64,000 bases of DNA from a virus. Position numbers and translations under genes: made by a program. The notes under the pieces were generated by a model that was not told the origin of the DNA, ran no database searches, and saw only the letters and a program-made list of their open reading frames with translations. Shown here piece after piece: positions 22,151-31,153 of the stretch. Each line of letters begins with the position of its first letter. Positions within the stretch are counted from its first letter, which is position 1. The stretch spans positions 1 through 64,000 of the IMG/VR virus record IMGVR_UViG_3300017917_004576, one strand, 5' to 3'.

Positions 22151-25100
22151 ATGAGTATTAATTTTAATGATCATGATATTACTACTAGTGGAAATTTAAC
22201 TGCTAATAGCGGTAATTTTATTAGTTTAAATATTAATAATACTAGTATTAGTGGAATATTTGCCCCATTATCTGGTTCGCTTAATCAATTTGCTACTACT
22301 TCTTCATCTCAATTAGCCAGCGTTATTAGTGATGAAACAGGATCAGGATTTCTTGTTTTCTCTAATAGTCCAATCTTAACCGGTACTCCATTGGTTCCCA
22401 CAGCATCAAGTGGCACCAATACTAATCAAATTGCTAGCACAAGTTTTGTACGAACCGAAATTAGCAATTTAGTAAATTCTGCACCAAGCACTCTTGACAC
22501 ATTAAATGAACTAGCTGCTGCTTTAGGAAACGATTCTAATTTTAGTACCACAGTAACTAATAGTTTAGCTAATAAAGCTAATCTTAGCGGATCTTCTTTT
22601 ACAGGCTCAGTATCTGCACCAACAGGTAATTTTACTATTTTACAACAAAACGGAACTAATGTTAGCATTAGCGGTCATACTCATACTGGCAATGATATCT
22701 TAATAGAATACGATGACTATAATAACACCACTTTATACAAAGGATCTGATGCGGCTAAATTTTTACAACAATTAAATTGGGATGGTATAGGAGATGCTAT
22801 TGATATAGTTGGAGGAATATCAACAGATCAGATAAATAATTTCAATAGTACTGTTAGTGGATTGCTTCCAACTATAGCTAATAGCGGAGATAATAGAGTT
22901 CTTACTAGTACAGGAAGCACTGTTGGAATTAATGCTGAAAGTAATTTAACTTTTAATGGAAATTTATTGAATGTAACTGGTAGTGGAAATTTCTCTAGTG
23001 GATTAGTTATATCTAATCAAACGGCTAGTACAATAGCAAGTTTTGATAGTAATAAAAATGTTGTTTCACTAAGTACAGCAACCTATCCATCACTCACAGA
23101 GCTTAGTTATGTTAAGGGCGTAACAAGCGCTATTCAAACTCAAATTGACTCTAAAGCAGCTACTAGTACAACAGTTACCGCAGGAAGCGGATTGGCTGGT
23201 GGTGGAAGCCTTGCTGCAAATAGAACAATAGATGTTGGACAAGGCGATGGAATTAGCGTATCCGCAGACAGCATAGCTGTTGATAGCACAGTGGTAAGAA
23301 CAACTGGTGTTCAAACTATAAGTGGATCTAGAACATATACTGCTGCTGTTGTTTTTTCTAGTGGCGTTACTGTTAGCGGTAATTTTACTATGCCAAATCA
23401 GACCGCTAGCACAATAGCTGGCTACGATGCAAATAAAAATGTTTCATCGCTAAGTACAAGTACATATCCATCATTGACAGAACTTAGCTATGTTAAAGGT
23501 GTTACTAGCGCTATACAAACTCAGCTAAATGCTAAAGCATCAACATCACATAGTCATACTACTTCGGATATTAGTAATTTCAATTCTGCTGTTAGTGGAT
23601 TATTACCGACTATAGCAAATAGTGGAAACAATAGAATACTGACAAGCGATGGAACAGCTACTGGTATCAATGCTGAAAGTAATTTAATTTTTAATGATGA
23701 GACATTATTTATTGGAGATTATACTGGTGACACTGGCGGAAAAATTGTGCTATATAATGGTAATGCTGGCGACGGATTGCCATCTATTACTTTTATAGAT
23801 AATAATGGAAATCATAATTTCAAAATATATATGGATGATTCCGACAATAAAAACTATATAAAAGCTGATAATGATCATGATTTAATTATTAGTGGATCAA
23901 ACAATAATTCTATTACATTAGATAATTTTAATGGAAAAATTAATATTGTTTCTAGTGGCGTTACTATTAGTTCTAGTGGCACAAATGTTCCACTTACCAT
24001 TACTAACGATGGTACTGGTAATAGTTTTGTTGTTAATGATGTTACTGGTGATACGACACCGTTTGTTATTGATAGTTCTGGAAATGTTGGAATAGGAACA
24101 ACCACCCCAACGTTTGTAAATAATACTTACTCTGGATTACATATACACGCAGCAACCGCTACTTCATTAAAACTAACAAATACTACTACGGGACAAACAT
24201 CTACGGATGGGTTTGAGTTATTACAGGATTCTGCTGGTAATGCTTATATATGGAATCGAGAAAGTACTAATATATCTATCGGTACTTCTGGAACGTCGTG
24301 TATTATAATAACTAGTGCTGGCAACGTTGGAATAGGAACCAGCACCCCATCTGCAACATTACACCTTGTTGGTAGTGGACTATTTACTGCTGGATTAAAC
24401 CTCAGTAATCAAACGGCTAGTACCATAGCAAGTTTTGATAGTAGTAAGAATATTATATCTTTAAGTACAGTAACCTATCCTAGTCTTACAGAATTAAGTT
24501 ATGTAAAAGGTGTAACAAGTGCAATCCAAACCCAGATTGACAGTAAGAGTTCCTCAACTCATGTTCACGGTAATATAACAAATGCTGGAGCCATAGGCTC
24601 TACGGCTAATTTGCCTTTGATAACAACCACAGGGGGCGTTATTACTGTTGGTTCATTCGGCACTGCTGTCAATACTTTTTGTCAAGGAAATGATAGTAGA
24701 CTAAGTGATTCTCGCGCCCCAACAGGAGCTGCTGGTGGTGATTTAACTGGAACATATCCTAATCCTACACTAACTAATACTACGGTAGTTGCTGGAACAT
24801 ATAAAAGTGTTACAGTAGATGCTAAGGGTAGAATTACTGGTGGAACTAATCCTACAACAATATCTGGTTATGGAATTACGGACGTTGGTAATGGAACACT
24901 CACTTTGAATGTTTCTGGAACTGGTTTGAGCGGATCAGCTTCTTTTACCGCTAATCAAAGCGGTAATACTACGTTTACAGTAACTTCTAATGCCACCAGC
25001 GCAAATACTGCTTCAGCAATTGTGGCGCGTGATGCTTCTGGTAATTTTAGCGCCGGAACAATTACTGCTACATTGAGTGGCAATGCTTCTACAACATCAC

Positions 25101-26200
25101 AAACCAATTTTACTAGTTTAACTGTTAATAGTAATACTGTATTACATGCTGGAAATTATAATTCTTACTCGCCAACTTTAACAGGAACTGGAGCTAGCGG
25201 CACATGGGGAATTAGCATTTCTGGTGGATTAACAGCAACAATACCCACACTGGGATATACACTCAGTACAGCAACAATATCTTATGGTGGACAGGCTGGT
25301 CCTCAAATACTTGGACAGGGTGGTAGTGGCTCAATAATTTCATTTCATAGACCCGGTGCTTATGCTGTGAATTTTGGATTAGATACTGATAATGTATTAA
25401 AAGTTGGTGGATGGAGTATGGGCGCTGTTGCATATCCTATATTACATAGTAATAATTATAATTCTTATGCTCCTACTTTAACAGGAACTGGAGCTAGCGG
25501 CACATGGGGAATCAACATAACTGGTAGTTCTGGATCAACCTCGCAAACTAATTTTTCTAATTTAACAATTAATTCTAGTCAAGTTTTATCTGCTGGTAAT
25601 TATAATTCTTATGCTCCAACGTTAACTGGAGGCAATGCTAGTGGAACATGGGGAATCAATATAACGGGTAGTTCTGGATCAACCTCACAAACTAATTTTA
25701 CTAGTTTAACTGTTAATACTAATACTGTATTACATGCTGGAAATTATAATTCTTACTCGCCAACACTAACTGGCGGCAATGCTAGTGGAACATGGGGAAT
25801 CAATATAACCGGTAGTTCTGCGTCAACCTCGCAAACAAATTTCAATACTTTAACATTAAGTACTAGTCAAGTTTTATCTGTTGGTAATTATGCTACCAAT
25901 GCTCCTGTTTCTAGTAGAAATTTTAGAGCGTGGGGATATTATAACGGCAGTGCCGCTAATCCGATTCCTGCGATTGATGGACTAAATGTGAGTACCGCAA
26001 GTAGAACTGCTAATGGAACTTATACGGTTACTTTAGGCGTAACTTTATCTAATAGTGATTATGCTGTATTTTGTAGTTCGGGTGTTGGTAGCACAGTGGT
26101 AACAAGTAGATCAACCACAACTGTTGGTATACTAACACAAACTACCGCAGCAGTACTAACAAATACATTTTTTACTATAGGAATTGTAGATACAATATAA
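22151..26200 (+). CDS. Giant tail fibre shaft protein (1,349 aa)
   Basis: A repetitive Gly/Ser/Thr/Asn-rich fibre. Near residues 290-340, 415-465 and 750-800 it has three copies of a unit reading NQTASTIASFDSNKN, then SLSTATYPSLTELSYVKGV, then TSAIQTQ. Residues 985-1240 carry four units with TVLHAGNYNSYSPTLTGTGA and SGTWGINITG, motifs found in many long fibres. The last 110 residues (NFRAWGYYNGSAANPIPAIDGLNVS...) are non-repetitive and probably the receptor-binding tip. It starts directly with a fibre module and lacks the Mtd-like anchor of its neighbours. The next gene is a fibre chaperone. Confidence 0.8.
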   Translation: MSINFNDHDITTSGNLTANSGNFISLNINNTSISGIFAPLSGSLNQFATTSSSQLASVISDETGSGFLVFSNSPILTGTPLVPTASSGTNTNQIASTSFVRTEISNLVNSAPSTLDTLNELAAALGNDSNFSTTVTNSLANKANLSGSSFTGSVSAPTGNFTILQQNGTNVSISGHTHTGNDILIEYDDYNNTTLYKGSDAAKFLQQLNWDGIGDAIDIVGGISTDQINNFNSTVSGLLPTIANSGDNRVLTSTGSTVGINAESNLTFNGNLLNVTGSGNFSSGLVISNQTASTIASFDSNKNVVSLSTATYPSLTELSYVKGVTSAIQTQIDSKAATSTTVTAGSGLAGGGSLAANRTIDVGQGDGISVSADSIAVDSTVVRTTGVQTISGSRTYTAAVVFSSGVTVSGNFTMPNQTASTIAGYDANKNVSSLSTSTYPSLTELSYVKGVTSAIQTQLNAKASTSHSHTTSDISNFNSAVSGLLPTIANSGNNRILTSDGTATGINAESNLIFNDETLFIGDYTGDTGGKIVLYNGNAGDGLPSITFIDNNGNHNFKIYMDDSDNKNYIKADNDHDLIISGSNNNSITLDNFNGKINIVSSGVTISSSGTNVPLTITNDGTGNSFVVNDVTGDTTPFVIDSSGNVGIGTTTPTFVNNTYSGLHIHAATATSLKLTNTTTGQTSTDGFELLQDSAGNAYIWNRESTNISIGTSGTSCIIITSAGNVGIGTSTPSATLHLVGSGLFTAGLNLSNQTASTIASFDSSKNIISLSTVTYPSLTELSYVKGVTSAIQTQIDSKSSSTHVHGNITNAGAIGSTANLPLITTTGGVITVGSFGTAVNTFCQGNDSRLSDSRAPTGAAGGDLTGTYPNPTLTNTTVVAGTYKSVTVDAKGRITGGTNPTTISGYGITDVGNGTLTLNVSGTGLSGSASFTANQSGNTTFTVTSNATSANTASAIVARDASGNFSAGTITATLSGNASTTSQTNFTSLTVNSNTVLHAGNYNSYSPTLTGTGASGTWGISISGGLTATIPTLGYTLSTATISYGGQAGPQILGQGGSGSIISFHRPGAYAVNFGLDTDNVLKVGGWSMGAVAYPILHSNNYNSYAPTLTGTGASGTWGINITGSSGSTSQTNFSNLTINSSQVLSAGNYNSYAPTLTGGNASGTWGINITGSSGSTSQTNFTSLTVNTNTVLHAGNYNSYSPTLTGGNASGTWGINITGSSASTSQTNFNTLTLSTSQVLSVGNYATNAPVSSRNFRAWGYYNGSAANPIPAIDGLNVSTASRTANGTYTVTLGVTLSNSDYAVFCSSGVGSTVVTSRSTTTVGILTQTTAAVLTNTFFTIGIVDTI
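23013..24550 (+). repeat. Three-copy NQTASTIA...SYVKGVTSAIQTQ repeat
   Basis: Units start near 23013, 23390 and 24406, each about 145 bp and coding for the same approximately 48-residue segment, separated by unrelated fibre sequence. Confidence 0.75.
25106..25870 (+). repeat. Four-copy NYNSYxPTLTG...SGTWGIN repeat
   Basis: Four long direct repeats of about 130 bp near the 3' end of the fibre gene; the two most alike (about 25590-25700 and 25730-25830) are almost identical at DNA level, so unequal recombination could change fibre length. Confidence 0.8.
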
Positions 26201-26213
26201 TGAAAGGAAATTT

Positions 26214-26777
26214 ATGATTGGTTTTATATATCCATACGATGATCATGTTGCTGTTGGATCTGTTGGTAAAGATGTATCATATATTGATGCTGTAAAATCG
26301 GGGGTTCCATCCGGTGTCCCATTTTTTATTCTTACTAATGAAAATGATATGAAAGGACCACCAGATTATGATGATTTATTTTTTGAAGCACTTATAGCTG
26401 ATTTTAGCGATCCTGACGGATACGGAACCGGCATGTCATATCAAGAACTAGTACAATATAATTCTGATAATAATATTGATAATTCAATAACCATAAATGA
26501 AATCAATAAAGTTAAAAATAGAACCATGAGTATAAATATGAATAAAGCACGAAACATTTGGAAAGATAAACTACGATCAGACAGAAAACCACTACTAGAA
26601 ACTCTTGATGTTCAGTATATAAGAGCATTAGAGCGTGGACAAACAGAAACTATACAAAAAATTGTGAAGAAAAAAGAATTATTAAGAGATATTACAGATG
26701 ATCCAAGAATAGAAAATGCACAGAATACTAATGATTTAAAAGAAGTAACTATTCCAGTTAATTTTATAGAGGAGTAA
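26214..26777 (+). CDS. Tail fibre assembly chaperone
   Basis: A 187-residue protein. The C-terminal part, NKARNIWKDKLRSDRKPLLE, LDVQYIRALERGQ, then IQKIVKKKELLRDITDDPRI, closely follows the pattern of phage tail-fibre assembly chaperones (helical C-terminus with 'R.pLL..LD..y.rAle.g' and 'K..LRD.t.dp.i'). These bind the C-terminal tip of the fibre during trimerisation. It lies immediately after the giant fibre gene, where such chaperones normally are. AAAGG ribosome site. Confidence 0.8.
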   Translation: MIGFIYPYDDHVAVGSVGKDVSYIDAVKSGVPSGVPFFILTNENDMKGPPDYDDLFFEALIADFSDPDGYGTGMSYQELVQYNSDNNIDNSITINEINKVKNRTMSINMNKARNIWKDKLRSDRKPLLETLDVQYIRALERGQTETIQKIVKKKELLRDITDDPRIENAQNTNDLKEVTIPVNFIEE

Positions 26778-26781
26778 TTTT

Positions 26782-27108
26782 ATGAGTTTACCAGTATTAG
26801 CACCAGTTGAACCAAGCGTAATTCCAGCAAAAACCTACGATAAATTGTGGATTCAAGATGTGATGATTAGTGCACCTCATCCGGCCCAAGATGCCACATG
26901 CTCTGTTAGAATGGTCAAATTCGGAGTATTTGATGGAATTCCAGAAACTGAGCCGGGTAACAATGGAGTATGGATGAATATTGATGGTATTTTAACAAAA
27001 AGTTTAGAAGACAATGACCTTGCAAATATTATCCAATCACTACTATTATATATACAAAAGGTTGGTGTTGAAAAAGGTATTGTGGCACCACCAGCAAATC
27101 CAGAATAA
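26782..27108 (+). CDS. Conserved-type virion or assembly protein (108 aa)
   Basis: Not recognised by name. Residues 15-75 are beta-rich (KTYDKLWIQDVMISAPH, CSVRMVKFGVFDG), the C-terminal 35 residues helical (DLANIIQSLLLYIQKVGVEKG) with a Pro-rich end. The order beta domain, short helix, and its place in a row of small genes between fibre and connector genes suggest a minor virion or assembly factor. GAGGAG overlaps the end of the upstream gene. Confidence 0.6.
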   Translation: MSLPVLAPVEPSVIPAKTYDKLWIQDVMISAPHPAQDATCSVRMVKFGVFDGIPETEPGNNGVWMNIDGILTKSLEDNDLANIIQSLLLYIQKVGVEKGIVAPPANPE

Positions 27109-27119
27109 GGGGAAAAATT

Positions 27120-27305
27120 ATGGAATTAAGTCAAGGTGATATTCAGAATCTTATGGTTGTTATTGATATGGCTACCCAAAGAGGCGTTTTTAAGGCTAGT
27201 GATTTGGTAGCTATTGGTCAACTTTATGAAAAACTAAGTTCTATAAGTAAGAATTTAACTGAACAAAATAATAAAGTTGGATCAAATTCACCAGCTCCGG
27301 CCTGA
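27120..27305 (+). CDS. Small helical protein (61 aa)
   Basis: MELSQGDIQNLMVVIDMATQ, then FKASDLVAIGQLYEKLSSIS: two amphipathic helices and a disordered tail. Small proteins of this look (MELT..Q...I..l...a...G) are common among phage structural gene sets; the function is unknown. AAGGGG ribosome site. Confidence 0.6.
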   Translation: MELSQGDIQNLMVVIDMATQRGVFKASDLVAIGQLYEKLSSISKNLTEQNNKVGSNSPAPA

Positions 27306-27335
27306 AGCGTATTAAGCTAGTTGCTACTTATAATG

Positions 27336-27345
27336 GTGTATAAGT
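27336..27345 (+). promoter_or_regulatory. Putative late promoter (GTGTATAAGT)
   Basis: GTGTATAAGT 37 bp before the connector gene, in the 67-bp gap 27306-27372. Member of the shared motif set. Confidence 0.5.
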
Positions 27346-27372
27346 TAAATACTAACCTTCTGGGGATACTCT

Positions 27373-27891
27373 ATGAGCTGGCAGCTAGAAATACCAATTA
27401 TAGTTCGTAGTTTAATTAATGATCTTAGTGATAATCCAACATACAGCGACGAAAGAATCCAGCAACTAATAGTTGTAGCGGCTCAATACGTTACAAGAGA
27501 AGTTAATTTAAATAACGAATATAGTATTAATATTATCAATCCTGATATAATTCCTGATCCTACTCTTTTAGAAAATAAAGATGTGGATTTTATTAGTTTT
27601 ATAGCATTAAAGTCGTCTTGCTTTTTAGATCAAAGTAGTTTGCGCACACGGGCCGCTACAGAGGGCATTAGGGCTGCATTGGGACCAGCTAATATTAGTG
27701 TTGGTGGCAATGGCTCTTATCAATTTCTTTTAGAAAATGGTCCTTGTAAAATGTATGAGGACCTAAAACTTGATTATGAAATTGGTAATACTACCTTGCT
27801 ACGAGGTATTCTTAGTCCGTTTGTTGGTAATAATTTTGATCCGAGTTATTTACGATATCCTGGCGATCATGCTAGAGACCTTTATAGTTAA
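27373..27891 (+). CDS. Probable head-tail connector (adaptor) protein
   Basis: A 172-residue protein, largely helical at the N-terminus: MSWQLEIPIIVRSLINDLSD, YSDERIQQLIVVAAQYVTREV. 'ALKSSCFL...RTRAATEGIRAALGPANIS' and a C-terminal beta tail follow. Phage adaptor proteins of the gp6/gp13 type share this 'YsDe.l..li..AA.yv..ev' opening, which packs below the portal ring. The call rests on that resemblance and on size; a neck protein is the alternative. It heads the connector/neck gene row up to the tail tube gene. Confidence 0.65.
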   Translation: MSWQLEIPIIVRSLINDLSDNPTYSDERIQQLIVVAAQYVTREVNLNNEYSINIINPDIIPDPTLLENKDVDFISFIALKSSCFLDQSSLRTRAATEGIRAALGPANISVGGNGSYQFLLENGPCKMYEDLKLDYEIGNTTLLRGILSPFVGNNFDPSYLRYPGDHARDLYS

Positions 27892-27903
27892 TGGAATAAT
27901 TCT

Positions 27904-28932
27904 ATGGTAGCTGTTAATTATAATTTTCCGATAGAAAAAGGGTCTGATTTTCAGATTAATTTTATATATAATGATGAAAATAATAATCCTATTGATCTTA
28001 GTGAAAAATGTGTTATTTTTACACTATTAGGAGATGATAACACAAAACGCGTCTATTCTAGTAGAGCTTTATCAAATTATGATACTAATGGATGGAGCTT
28101 AACAGCAGATAATGCCGGCAATATTACTTTTAAACTTAGTGCAGAAGAAACATCATTATTTGATTTTGCGGTAGCTGTTTATGATTTAGATATTAAAGAT
28201 ATTAATACAATAAAACTAAAAAATGTTAGATTATCACAAGGCACTATAGATCTTATTGATAGAAATGTCGATTTATCTTCAGACTGTCCAACAAATTTAA
28301 CGAGTCTTGTTATAACATCGACGCCTATTCCAACCGGAGAGACACAGGTTCCTACGCCAACTATTACACAAGAAATTACTGATTTTTGTTTACCATATGA
28401 TTGTGGTCCACTGGACTTATTTTCAACAGTATATAGTGGTAGCGGATTAAGCATTGGTGATCTATCAACAGTAACGGGCTCCGTTATTGTTACAAATACA
28501 GGAATCATATCGAATATTGAATTAGCTATTAATAAATTAAGCCATAGTAGTCCAACAGACTTGGTTATGCTATTAGCTCCTCCAAGTGGAAATAAAATCC
28601 TATTATCTGCTAATCATAAAATACCTAATTTTAATAATAATTTTAGTTTTATGTTTAGTAATAAAGCCAATAGTGGAATATATTTGAATCATATTTCTAA
28701 TGGAGAAGTTTGTAGAATATATGATAAAACATCCATTATCAATTATAATAGTGAGTCTCTAAACAGTAGTTTTGATCATTTATTTAATTATTCTATAACC
28801 GGCGTATGGAATCTTATCATTAAAGATACAGATCCATCTGGTAGTGGAAACATCGATTCGTGGAAACTTGTTATAACATACGACAATAATATTCCCGAAA
28901 ATACAGATCCCTTCGAATGTGGAATACCATAA
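27904..28932 (+). CDS. Baseplate-type protein with proprotein-convertase P-domain
   Basis: 342 residues. Residues 1-125 are the baseplate-type beta domain also found at 16973. A Thr/Pro linker (TPIPTGETQVPTPT) follows. Residues 175-335 match the P/homo-B domain: SHSSPTDLVMLLAPPSGNKI, then FSFMFSN, then GVWNLIIKDTDPSGSGNIDSW, with the signature 'tDL...L.sP.G' and 'G.W.L...D...g..G....W.L.i'. In proteases this jelly-roll domain binds calcium and substrate; in a phage it more likely binds a surface ligand. No protease domain is attached. Confidence 0.82.
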   Translation: MVAVNYNFPIEKGSDFQINFIYNDENNNPIDLSEKCVIFTLLGDDNTKRVYSSRALSNYDTNGWSLTADNAGNITFKLSAEETSLFDFAVAVYDLDIKDINTIKLKNVRLSQGTIDLIDRNVDLSSDCPTNLTSLVITSTPIPTGETQVPTPTITQEITDFCLPYDCGPLDLFSTVYSGSGLSIGDLSTVTGSVIVTNTGIISNIELAINKLSHSSPTDLVMLLAPPSGNKILLSANHKIPNFNNNFSFMFSNKANSGIYLNHISNGEVCRIYDKTSIINYNSESLNSSFDHLFNYSITGVWNLIIKDTDPSGSGNIDSWKLVITYDNNIPENTDPFECGIP

Positions 28933-30179
28933 TGAATATAGATAAAGCTATCAATTCGAATCCTATTAATAATGGTAGAACTACTATTAATACTGGAAAT
29001 CAATTTCAAACATTAGATACTAGCAAAGATACTGACCCAGCATTAGTATCTATACAAAATCTAAACGATTTAAATTTTGATGATCCTAATTATTATTGGT
29101 TATGTTGTAATTATACTCCGCCCCCAACACCAACACCAACCAAAACACCAACACCAACACCAACAATTACTCCAACTAATAGTGTAACGCCAACTATAAC
29201 ATCAAGTGTCACGCCAACTCCTGGCGCTAGCACAACACCAACAGCTTCGATTACTGCTACAGTAACACCAACGCCCACATTAACGCCTAGCATAACCTTG
29301 ACCTCAACTGTTACTCCAACTCCAAGCCCAACAACCGCTATATCACCATTGTTCTTAGCGGCTTCTAATAATATTAGTAATGCCAGATCAACCAATGGAG
29401 CATCATGGATAGTTGGTAATTTTAGTAATTCTAGATCATGGTCCGATATAAGTTATGGTAATTCCAAGTATCTGGCAGTAGCCTATAATAGTTCTAATTA
29501 TGACACATCTAACGATGGTCTATCTTGGTCTAATAATTCATATAATATTAGCCATCCTAATAATTTATTTACAAAAACATTATATGGTAATAATACATAT
29601 TTAGTTTTTGCAAATAGTTCAACAGGATTTTATAGTAATGACGCTGCTAGTTGGAACTCTTTTGTTGTGCCTAATGCCAACTGGTCTATAGCAGCATACG
29701 GTAATGGTATTTATGTTGCTGTGGTTCCAAATTCGTCTACTTTTGTCACATCTACCGACGGTATAACATGGACACAAAGAACACTGCCCGTATCAAGAAA
29801 TTGGACAGATATGATTTATGGTGGTAATCAGTTTATATTAATTGGAACAACAACAACAACATTTTTATATAGTAGCGATGGTATCAATTGGAATAATGCA
29901 ACTTTACCAACATCAAAAGGATGGAAATCTATAGCATATGGCAATGGAGTATATGTTATACTAGCAAATAATAGTAGTACTACTGTTTATTCTAATGACG
30001 GTATAAATTGGAATATTGGTATGGGTCTCGGCTCTACTGTTACAGACATGGCATTTGGAAATAATAATTTTGTTGCAGTAGAAAATGGCACTGTTGTGGC
30101 TACATCAACAGACGGTGTAACATGGACACAACGATCTATTTCTAATAATAATTGGGAAGCTATAGTTTTTAATTCTTAA
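28932..30179 (+). CDS. Adhesin with Thr-Pro linker and Asp-box beta-propeller
   Basis: 415 residues from the ATG overlapping the upstream stop (TAATG); a start five codons upstream is possible. Residues 60-140 are a Thr/Pro linker. The rest is a beta-propeller of about six blades with repeated Asp-box-like units: SNDGLSWSN, SNDAASWNS, STDGITWTQ, SSDGINWNN, SNDGINWNI, STDGVTWTQ, alternating with 'Y(G)NgxYxxV' strands. This is the sialidase/BNR fold. Catalytic sialidase residues are not evident, so glycan binding rather than cleavage is more likely. Follows the P-domain gene. Confidence 0.8.
   Translation: MNIDKAINSNPINNGRTTINTGNQFQTLDTSKDTDPALVSIQNLNDLNFDDPNYYWLCCNYTPPPTPTPTKTPTPTPTITPTNSVTPTITSSVTPTPGASTTPTASITATVTPTPTLTPSITLTSTVTPTPSPTTAISPLFLAASNNISNARSTNGASWIVGNFSNSRSWSDISYGNSKYLAVAYNSSNYDTSNDGLSWSNNSYNISHPNNLFTKTLYGNNTYLVFANSSTGFYSNDAASWNSFVVPNANWSIAAYGNGIYVAVVPNSSTFVTSTDGITWTQRTLPVSRNWTDMIYGGNQFILIGTTTTTFLYSSDGINWNNATLPTSKGWKSIAYGNGVYVILANNSSTTVYSNDGINWNIGMGLGSTVTDMAFGNNNFVAVENGTVVATSTDGVTWTQRSISNNNWEAIVFNS
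29116..29337 (+). repeat. Thr-Pro low-complexity repeat
   Basis: CCAACACCAACACC-type units coding for TPTPTPTKTPTPTPT and longer TP/TS variants, between the N-terminal region and the propeller of the adhesin. Confidence 0.85.
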
Positions 30180-30199
30180 TAATAAAAAAGGTATCTTAT

Positions 30200-30427
30200 A
30201 TGAATTTAACATATACTGTGGACTCTATAACCTTTGCTGTTAATGTTTATGTACAAGGTAATAATACTCCAGTTATTTATCAACCAAACTGGCCAAACGG
30301 TACAGCATGGGCAAACTATAATGATGCTAATAATTGGGCTCAATTATGTATTTTATCCATAACAGATAGTACAGCACCATACGCACCAGCCGGTCCAGGA
30401 CTATCTGGAGAACCAAAACCAGTATGA
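30200..30427 (+). CDS. Small hypothetical virion protein (75 aa)
   Basis: Residues 1-35 are beta strands (NLTYTVDSITFAVNVYVQG), then a Trp-rich piece (PNWPNGTAWANYNDANNWA) and a Pro/Gly tail (APAGPGLSGEPKPV). No family named. The ribosome site (AAAAAAGG) and close packing with neighbours support that it is real. Probably a minor neck or baseplate component. Confidence 0.55.
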   Translation: MNLTYTVDSITFAVNVYVQGNNTPVIYQPNWPNGTAWANYNDANNWAQLCILSITDSTAPYAPAGPGLSGEPKPV

Positions 30428-30627
30428 TCATAACCTTATTAGATAATACTAGTAATAATAATATTATAATTAATTTTTCTAATTTCAATATAGTCAGTAT
30501 TGATAATATAGATAAAAAAATTATCATAGCAAAACAAATATTATCGCAATCAGGACCTATTACCAAGTCAATATTAAATGTTAATGATAGTATATCGCCA
30601 ACTATAACTATTAATTATTATGAGTAA
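30424..30627 (+). CDS. Small hypothetical protein (67 aa)
   Basis: Ile/Asn-rich beta protein (MIITLLDNTS...IIINFSNFNIVSI...) whose ATG overlaps the TGA of the upstream gene, and whose end overlaps the next start by 8 bp. Extreme AT content makes codon evidence weak; the tight overlaps on both sides are the main support. Confidence 0.45.
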   Translation: MIITLLDNTSNNNIIINFSNFNIVSIDNIDKKIIIAKQILSQSGPITKSILNVNDSISPTITINYYE

Positions 30628-31153
30628 TCCATTTAGTGGTATAATTTCATCAGAACTAAAGGGCTTATTTAATAATGCTATAGATGCACTGCTTGAAAAT
30701 AATGCACTATCTTTACCATGTAAAATTTTATATGATAATCAAATAGCTACAACATATTGTAATAATTGTATTTTTGATCCTATTTCATTATTATCAAGCA
30801 ATGTTTATAATGGGTCTGGTCCAATAGAATTTCCGGAGGGTGGTATTTGTCCTGTTTGTGTTGGACAAGGACAAATTAGAAGCAACAGTTCTAGTGAAAT
30901 TATATATTTAGCTTTTATTTTTGATAGTAAATATTTTTTAAATATCAACTCTAAAGTTATCAATATTCCAGATGGATCTATTCAAAGTTTATGCAATATT
31001 AGTTTATTGAGTAAAATAAAAAATGCTAATGAAATAATATTTGATAATAATTTAACTAATATTGGCCATTTTAAATATGAGAGAGCCAGCGATCCAGAAC
31101 CATTAGGCTTTGGTGATAATAGATATATTTTAACTTTGTGGAAGAAAAAATGA
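30620..31153 (+). CDS. Neck/connector protein with four-Cys zinc motif
   Basis: 177 residues. C47/C50 (YCNNCIFDP) and C77/C80 (GICPVCVGQGQI) form a treble-clef or rubredoxin-like zinc site around a loop with SSNVYNGSGPIEF. This 'CxNC...YNGxGP..F..g..CpvCxGxG' arrangement occurs in many tailed-phage neck proteins. The remainder is beta-rich, with IINIPDGSIQSLCNISLL and a C-terminal YILTLWKKK strand as in head-tail stopper proteins. It lies in the connector gene row before the tail tube. Confidence 0.65.
   Translation: MSNPFSGIISSELKGLFNNAIDALLENNALSLPCKILYDNQIATTYCNNCIFDPISLLSSNVYNGSGPIEFPEGGICPVCVGQGQIRSNSSSEIIYLAFIFDSKYFLNINSKVINIPDGSIQSLCNISLLSKIKNANEIIFDNNLTNIGHFKYERASDPEPLGFGDNRYILTLWKKK

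Noticed and set aside
28932-30179. Active sialidase
   Set aside because: Asp-boxes are present but the catalytic Arg triad and Tyr/Glu pair could not be recognised.
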